From Bretschneidera sinensis (taxonomy: Eukaryota > Streptophyta > Magnoliopsida > Brassicales > Akaniaceae): a stretch of DNA of 64,000 nucleotides. Of this stretch, positions 57,701-64,000 are shown one piece after another. Numbering within the stretch: position 1 is the stretch's first letter; the number at the start of each line of letters is the position of its first letter. The DNA lies in contig CM043698.1 of NCBI GenBank assembly GCA_023935145.1, positions 85,659,001 through 85,723,000 of the forward strand. The letters are read 5' to 3'. Both the position numbers and the translations under genes were made by a program. The notes beneath the pieces are model-generated. The model saw nothing but the letters and a program-made list of their open reading frames with translations, did not search any database and had not been told where the DNA came from.

Positions 57701-58522
57701 TGATTAAATGATTTTGATTTCAATTTCTCTCGTGGGGAGTGTTAAATCTTTGATTTAGAACCCTTAAGAACTTGTGTTTGATATGATTTGAATGTTCATG
57801 AGAGATAAGGGCTTCGATTTGAAGTAAAATGTGTTTTTGCCCTAAACTTTTCAGATTTCATGACCGAACAATCGACAGTCCATTGAGCACAATCGACTGT
57901 GAAACTCTTTAGACCTTGGACAATTGACTATGAAATTTTTGGGCAACCTACAGTCGACTGCCCAAGAGGGATAGTCGACTATCTAATCCCTTAACCTGTT
58001 TTTCAGCTTTTTCTTTGAAAATAAGTGACTTTTTTTGGAGTATTTCAATCCTAAACTTCTCCAAGGGTACAATGAGTTTGAATATATGATAACTTTTTTT
58101 TTAATTTAAGATCTTGAAGGGATTCCTTTGGTTTTAAAACATATTAGGATAATTTTTATAAAAGTCTTAAACAGAATGAAAAATGGTTTATGATTTAATC
58201 CCATAGATTTCTATATGCTCGTATAAACTTCATGATAGAGTTTGGGTGTTAAATGCTTGTGCGCTTTTGAGTGATTATACAAAGTATATATGTAATTTTT
58301 TAGTGCAATTGGAAGGAAAACTCAAGGGCTAGGAAGGAAACCCAATGTTGGATCTTGGCTCGATAAAGGTGAGTACACCTAACTTTTAGTAAGCGTGTTA
58401 AACTGTATAAGATAAATACAAGTATGAAAATATGATATGATTGTATAAATCATAAATAATAGAATTATAAGATCACGTACATAAGATTTAAGTACGTAAA
58501 ACATAAAGAGAAGTATAATGAG

Positions 58523-58525
<3 letters not shown>

Positions 58526-58562
<37 letters not shown>
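58526..58562. repeat. (AT)n microsatellite
   Basis: About 18 AT units inside family K DNA. Confidence 0.95.
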
Positions 58563-58569
<7 letters not shown>

Positions 58570-58611
58570 CATATATATGTACACATATGTATATGTGTAC
58601 ATATACATATA

Positions 58612-58618
<7 letters not shown>

Positions 58619-58657
<39 letters not shown>
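58619..58657. repeat. (AC)n microsatellite
   Basis: About 19 AC units. Confidence 0.95.
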
Positions 58658-58663
<6 letters not shown>

Positions 58664-59204
58664 CACAAGTTTAGAAATGATTTGATGTGGTTGTGTTTGA
58701 CGAATTGTGATGTATCTGATTTTAATGAAAGTTATTAATTTGAATGCTAAGAGATTGTGATACGTATGATTTCGATGAATGTGATTGGTTGGATTGGTAT
58801 AAAAATGTGATATAGTTGACTAATGAGTGCTTGTTTGCATGTTCGTTGCTTGGTGAATGCATTGCCATGCTATCTATATATACGATTAACGTATTGGAAG
58901 AAAAGATCCATTTTGTTGAGGATTTGGCCCGAAAAGGGGCAAGGAGGGATCCGAGATATATATATATATATATTTGCTAAGAGATAAGAATCCCAGTAAA
59001 GGGCATGCGAGAATTTAAATGATAAAAGACCTCACTTAGTAAGAGGTAGGGGAGGATCCGACTTGTATTGTGAAGATTAACATACATATATGTGGGGAGA
59101 TGTCCCCGTTGCTATATGATTTACCCAATGATGGTTGTTATAATGATATGAAACTATATACATTATTATACATCTAATTACATTTTTCGTTAATATATTA
59201 AAAT

Positions 59205-59340
59205 GATTGGCCCACGAGAGACATAATTTATAGTTGGCCCATGAGAGGCATACATTATGATTGGCCCATGAGAGATATATTTTATGGTTGGTCCATGAGA
59301 GGCATACTTTATGTCCATAAGAGGAATACCTTATGATTGG
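59205..59340 (+). repeat. Short tandem-like units GGCCCATGAGAGGCATA in K
   Basis: Five variants spaced about 25-30 bp apart. Similar units occur at 21258-21360 and, inverted, near 45120-45290. Confidence 0.7.
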
Positions 59341-60275
59341 AAGGAAAACTCAAGGGCTAGGAAGGAAAACTTAAGAGTTAGACAACTGTATCGATTCATA
59401 GAAACTATAGATATACTGTTAATAGGAGAGACTTAAGAAGGGTGATTAAAGTTGAAGAAAGAGTATAGATAGACTTCCAAGTATAACAAGGAAATAGGAG
59501 TGAATTATTGGACAAGTGGTTAGCGTGAAGAAGAAAATATAATTTGAAGTGGTTAAAGTAAAATAAGAGGAATAATCTAAGTGAAATAAAGATGGTAACA
59601 AATTAAGTATTGAGGATGAATGGTCGATAGCAAAACGAACATTGCTTACAATATAGAAAGAGTTTTTAATAAAGTATAATGGAGTCCACTAAAATGGTGA
59701 ATTTGATCACTGTAGCATTTATAGCTAGTTAACATCGATGGATAAAAAGATCAAGATGATGGTGAATAAGAGGCTTACCCCCTTTAACAACAATTTTGAT
59801 GAAATTGAAGAAGGTAAGGATTATGGTTAGGATATTTGATGATGTGAAATAGATTTAGAATAGTGCTAATCCCTGTTATTTTGTGAAAACTTGATCAGGG
59901 AAAATTCGGGGACGAAATTTTATTAGTGGGGGAGAATTGTAGAGATAGATATTTTAATTTTAGAGTTTTCGCCTTAACGCAAAAAAGTGCGTATTTGTTC
60001 AATTTTGAGTAGTAAATAAATTATACTTGGTTGTGTAGAGCTTGGATACAAGTAAATAAAGAAAGTTGGCATTAAGAAACTTGTGTTGGTGACCTTTTAA
60101 AGTTAAAAAAAGTTTGGGTAAGTAATGAAAGAGTTATAAAGTGGGTGGACAGTTTTAGGTTTTAGAAAAGTCTTTCGGAAGAAAATAAAAGGAGGTGTAA
60201 GTGAAGGGATGTGTGTAAAATTTGGCTACATAAAGGGGAAAGAAATCATATTTTTCCTTGCAAGGGTCTAAAGAA

Positions 60276-60278
<3 letters not shown>

Positions 60279-60322
<44 letters not shown>
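60279..60322. repeat. (GA)n microsatellite
   Basis: About 22 GA units in the purine-rich leader part of the third K LTR. Confidence 0.95.
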
Positions 60323-60327
<5 letters not shown>

Positions 60328-60521
60328 GGAAAAAGAGAAAAGAGAAGAAATGAGAAAGAAATGGAAGAGAAAGAGTGAGAGAAAGAAGAATGAGAGAAAA
60401 AGGAAGGAAAATGAAAGTTTTTAGCAAAGCTTAAGGTAAAAACGTTTGCTTTCCTTCTTTCTAATTTAATCCTGCTTGTTTAGTTAATTAAGATTTGGGT
60501 TGGAATTTTGAAAATCCAAGG

Positions 60522-61617
60522 GCATGTTTGGTAACAGTTTTCAGTGTTCGAAAACTGTTTTCGAAAAGAGTTTCTGAAAACAGTTTTCAGTTTTCAATGT
60601 TCGAAAACATGTTTGGATAATCAGTGTTTGAAAACTATTTTGAAAATAGAAAACTGTTTGGATTACACTTTCTTGTAATTGTTTTCAGCTTTCAGTTTTC
60701 AGTGTTTAGTTTAAATTTTAATATCTAAAATTAATTTTATTTATCATATTTACTAAATATAATTTTTTAAGCACACACTAAATACTTGAAAATAATTAAT
60801 ATTATTTTATTTTTAAAATGTTAGTATTTTTTATATATCATCGATCAAACATGACAATACTCTTCCCCCATGTTTGTTTGTTAAATAAATTCTTAAAAAT
60901 AAAAATAAAATATACAATACAACTTTTACAATTTGATAAAATTTGAACAACTAACCCATCAAATGTTTGTTCAATATATAAAAGATGACATACTTTTCTT
61001 CTTAAAAATAAGATAGTTGAGGACAACTTTAAGATACAATATTCATTGATCAAATACAACTTTGATAAATTGATAAAATGGAAATGAACGGCCCAAAATT
61101 CTTCCTTCAAACGGGTTTGCCTCAACTGCCCAATTTGGTTGGTTTTCCATCCTCACATCCTATAAGTCAAATAATATATCAATATGTGAAATATATTCCT
61201 AAGAAAAAAAAAACAAAATTCAGTAACTAAAAAAAATAAATTAACACAAATAAAGATGTTAAATTAACTAAATCTTACCGACAAAGATTAACATGATTAC
61301 CATATATTAAATCAAATACCAAAATGGTCTGCCCACATCTGATTGGCAATAAGCTCACGAGACGCAGCCATAGCTGCTGCACACGCATCAGACAAATCAA
61401 CTGTATAATCATTTGTAAATGTGCTCGACCCTCATTCTCTTTCTGCTTCATGACCCTTTGCTTCCCATTCATTAAACAGTTGATCACTATGAGAACACTG
61501 GCATACAAAATTATGTACGACACAATAAGCAACAACTATAAGAGGTTGTCTAGCAGGCTTGAATCTAGGCATCATGTCTAATGTATAAAATCCAAGCCCC
61601 TTAGCATTCATGTACAT
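60522..61617 (-). mobile_element. PIF/Harbinger-like transposon copy 2 with transposase remnant
   Basis: The left terminus GGGCATGTTTGGTAACAG interrupts a K LTR. The subterminal region, dense in GTTTTCAG, and the next 400 bp match copy 1 in inverted orientation. The transposase remnant is at 61312-61617 on the minus strand. The right end is not identified. Confidence 0.7.
61312..61617 (-). pseudogene. C-terminal fragment of PIF/Harbinger (HARBI1-like) transposase
   Basis: The first block reads LDMMPRFKPARQPLIVVAYC followed by VVHNFV. It corresponds to the conserved end of the DDE nuclease domain of plant HARBI1-like proteins, where ACCxxHNFI is typical. After a frameshift, another frame ends AAAMAASRELIANQMWADHF and stops at 61312, matching the usual C-terminal tail. 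The catalytic residues lie upstream and are missing. Confidence 0.75.
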
Positions 61618-62281
61618 TTATACCTGTGGACATTTCATACTGCCTCTCTTGAGGATTGAAGTTTATTGTTTGGAGCTAAATTATGGTCAAATTTTAAAAC
61701 ATATGCTTTGTCCTAAAACCATCTCATTTTGAAGAAAGATTCTCGCCAGATTTAGAATGTTATCTTCATAAATTTTCAGAAAATGTTGCCTTAAGAGTAA
61801 TGAGAATAGTTAGTTTGCAAGATCTATTAGGCTATTTACTGGTTATGCGGCAAACTTAGGAAAAACAAACTGCTTCTTCACACTAATTGGTAAACTATAA
61901 TTTCAGAAGCCAAAGGATTCAAATGGAAAAAAAAAAGGAGTAATGAAACGAAATAATGCTACAATAAACAATTGCTTATTTAGAACCTCTATGATCACTA
62001 TGAGTGATCAGAGAAGGGAACAAAATTGTTTATAAATGTGTCTTCACAAGAGGACTGATTAAACAGGGGAGAAGCATTACAAACTGAGGGATATAACACA
62101 TCACACAAAAGAAATCCAAGCCCATACTGTACTTGATTCTATTACAATTTACAACAGAGGAACCTAGTTACAACAAACAATCAGACTTTATTTTTGCTTG
62201 AATGGTCTAACAATGTGCAAAATGAATTGCCTTGCAAAAATTGGTATTGATAAAAAAATATGCATAAGAAGCATGCATGTT
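61618..62281 (-). other. Probable 3' flank / 3' UTR of the SULTR4-like gene
   Basis: No open frame or repeat recognised. It lies between the Harbinger remnant and the sulfate transporter's last exon. Confidence 0.4.
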
Positions 62282-62769
62282 TCAAGACTTCCGAGAAAGT
62301 AATGGCTCCAAATGAGGGTCAAGATACTTGGAACCCAACGACACTTTATTGCCAGACTCCAAGTCAGCAGTCGATGAATCCTCCTCTCTCTTATTCAATA
62401 ATCTCTGGAAGAAACTTGGTTTATGATCAAGTGATGAATCTGACGCTTTAGGAGTTTCATTTAAGCTCTACACATGCTGAAGACAAACTTGGACAACATC
62501 ATGCATTCTTACAAAGTACCACTCTTTGCCAATCAGTTCTACCACACCAAATCTTGCTAAGGTCAGCAGAACCTCTCGACTTGTGTTGAAAATTACAAGT
62601 TGTAATGAGAAAACAACAAGAGGCATATATTATTCCTGCAGTCTCAAAGAAATAAACAGCTAATAAAGATTACATCAAAAGAGTTACTGAACCTGGATGT
62701 CCCTTGATTTGTATTCTTGATGCAAGTCTTTCAAGGCTTGAACTGCACTAGAGTCCATATATGTAACAG
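62282..62769 (-). pseudogene. SULTR4: Sulfate transporter group 4 (SULTR4-like), STAS domain and C-terminus, disrupted
   Basis: SULTR4 proteins export sulfate from the vacuole across the tonoplast. Two exons are visible. Exon 62769-62693 encodes VTYMDSSAVQALKDLHQEYK and ends at a proper GT donor; its acceptor (TATTGCAG) is good. The last exon (from about 62599) encodes REVLLTLARFGVVELIGKEW and then YFVRMHDVVQVCLQHV, the end of a SULTR4 STAS domain. Two faults are visible. A TAG (62468-62470) follows QHV, yet the frame stays open for 61 more codons (including DPHLEPLLSRKS) to a TGA at 62282. Where the 93-bp intron should end, the bases are AA (62600-62601) instead of AG. The rest of the gene lies right of the window. 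Confidence 0.8.
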
Positions 62770-64000
62770 CTGCAATAGAATTAGATAAACATTTGTAATG
62801 TAAGAGAGTGGATTGCCACCGTAACCTAAGCATACTTGGAAGGTGCAATGAAATGTGAGAAAAAAAACTTTATAACTAAAGAACTACAACCAGAGTTTTT
62901 GGATACCACAATCCATAAACAAAGATATAATTCAGAGATATGAATCAGTGAATGGTCATTGGTAAGAAGCACAAGGCACAAAGATCATTTGAGATGATGA
63001 TAATCTTTAAGCTCAATGCCAGCATGCGCATCTTGTTCCAGTGAAGATTTAACCAACAAGTTGTATCAACAGAAGGCACCCGCTAGCAGAGCTGCTAACG
63101 TGCTCCTGTTGTTGTAACAAGGACCTAGGAAAAAATCTTGCCTTCATCAGGAATTATGAGGTTCAACATATAGGGAAGGGACAACATCCATTGGGTAGCT
63201 CAGCCACTGGACCAAAATAATAAGTTGGATCAAACAAAACATAGTAGATTTTAGTTTTTTATATGTTTGCGAATAACTAGCTGCATCCATAAAACCAATT
63301 AGAAACTGGACATGCGTGAACATACCATAGAGAGCAACAAAAGTCACCCCAATGACTTAGCACTTTTAATTAGCCACTAAAGTTTAAGTAAAAAGATGAG
63401 ATTGGCTAAATTTCTAATTTTAGCATGCTCTCAACTTGCAGGATTTAATCAAATGGTTTTTGTAAATAAGTGCACCAAAAATTAGATCCTACAAATAGCC
63501 CACTTGCAATCAATGACATATTTGCAAGAGAAAAAGCGAGGTAAAAAGAGGTGGGGTGGGAGATAAAGGAAAAATCATGGTAACAGAATTACTTGCAAAT
63601 TCTTAAAATGTGGAATAAAATCACTGATTTTAGCATCATTTTAAAAAGAAAGCACCTCATTTATGCAATGGATCATTTTAAGGTTCTCATTTTGCTAACA
63701 GATTTTGTGGGAATTCTAAATGAATCCCACAAAATCTTCAGCAAAATAGGAATTAGCCAAGTTGTGAGTAATAAGAAAAATGGGTACTAGCAGAGAAGCA
63801 GCTGATCTTCCTCTTTTTGAGACCAAAAAATCCAATGATAGAGTTGCTTATAGGCTGTTTTCATCCACTATTCTTGTTAGTATGTTTGATATAGGCATAC
63901 AGATTAGTAAACATATCAAGATCACAAGAGATCATCAAAGAAGATGAGAAAGGAATCCAAGGGACTATTATTTATAAATCTAGATAGCATCCATCACCTG
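62770..64000 (-). other. Presumed intron of the SULTR4-like gene, to window edge
   Basis: No exon, repeat or RNA gene recognised. The preceding STAS exon is not found before base 64000. CAGGTGATGG on the minus strand at the very edge could be a splice donor. Confidence 0.4.

Larger units (their letters stand above)
54710..60521 (+). mobile_element. Family K remnant 3: three LTR starts and two partial interiors
   Basis: LTR starts are at 54710 (TGTAGAGACC), 57072 and 59938 (TGTAGAGATA). The second and third follow ACGAAATTTTATTAGTGGGG, the polypurine arrangement typical of chromovirus-type elements. The interior piece 56500-57071 is repeated at 59385-59937. TATATAAA lies at 55022 and 57373. 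No coding domain survives. The arrangement suggests unequal recombination between elements. The third LTR is cut at 60521 by a Harbinger-like element. Confidence 0.65.

Noticed and set aside
58379..58668. Frames rich in Cys-Val and Tyr-Ile
   Set aside because: Translation of (AC)n and (AT)n microsatellites.

Overview
This window is repeat-dense nuclear DNA from a flowering plant, most likely a eudicot. The signs are LTR retrotransposons primed by plant tRNA-Asp or initiator tRNA-Met, PIF/Harbinger-type DNA transposons, MITEs, AT-rich intergenic DNA, and one recognisable host gene, a group-4 sulfate transporter. I cannot name the species. There are no rRNA or tRNA genes, no CRISPR arrays and no prokaryotic features.

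Left third (1-23 kb): a nest of Athila-like Ty3/gypsy elements. Element A (minus, 1-3237, runs off the left edge) sits in the 5' LTR of element B (plus, 3238-17029). B is in turn split by element C (plus, 7045-15682), the only copy with gag, protease, RT/RNase H and integrase; C is inactivated by stops and deletions. B landed in a non-autonomous LTR element D (17035-20533), which carries a plant-mobile-element ORF. Remnants of a chromovirus-like family K follow (20534-22898).

Middle (23-43 kb): element E (minus, 23446-28037, target duplication ATGGG) is pol-less and related to A and B. Next is a possible host gene with phase-compatible exons at 28504-28601, 28772-28954 and 42044-42128. Its putative 13-kb intron holds a MITE, which holds Ty1/copia element F (29609-41722, duplication CTTCT), which holds a very young element G (33489-39162, duplication TAGAT). 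G's 1266-bp LTRs show only two differences that I noticed.

Right third (43-64 kb): two inverted Harbinger-like copies, family K LTRs in both orientations, a small MITE, a degenerate minisatellite, and copia element H (minus, 49041-54488, duplication AGATT). The window ends with the 3' part of a SULTR4-type gene (minus, 62282-62769) that looks broken by a premature TAG and a lost splice acceptor.

Most interesting observations: (1) the LTRs of A, E and G carry the plant snRNA upstream sequence element (ATCCCACATCG or one mismatch) exactly 33 bp before a TATATAA box, the published spacing of RNA polymerase II-type plant snRNA promoters. (2) Four Athila-like elements share a 3' noncoding cassette: a 43-bp box, about 240 bp later a CATTG/CAATG hairpin and a G-run motif, and in three of them a second hairpin next to the polypurine tract with compensatory stem changes. 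(3) B and E, and probably A, form a gag-only family in which pol has been lost at the same junction.
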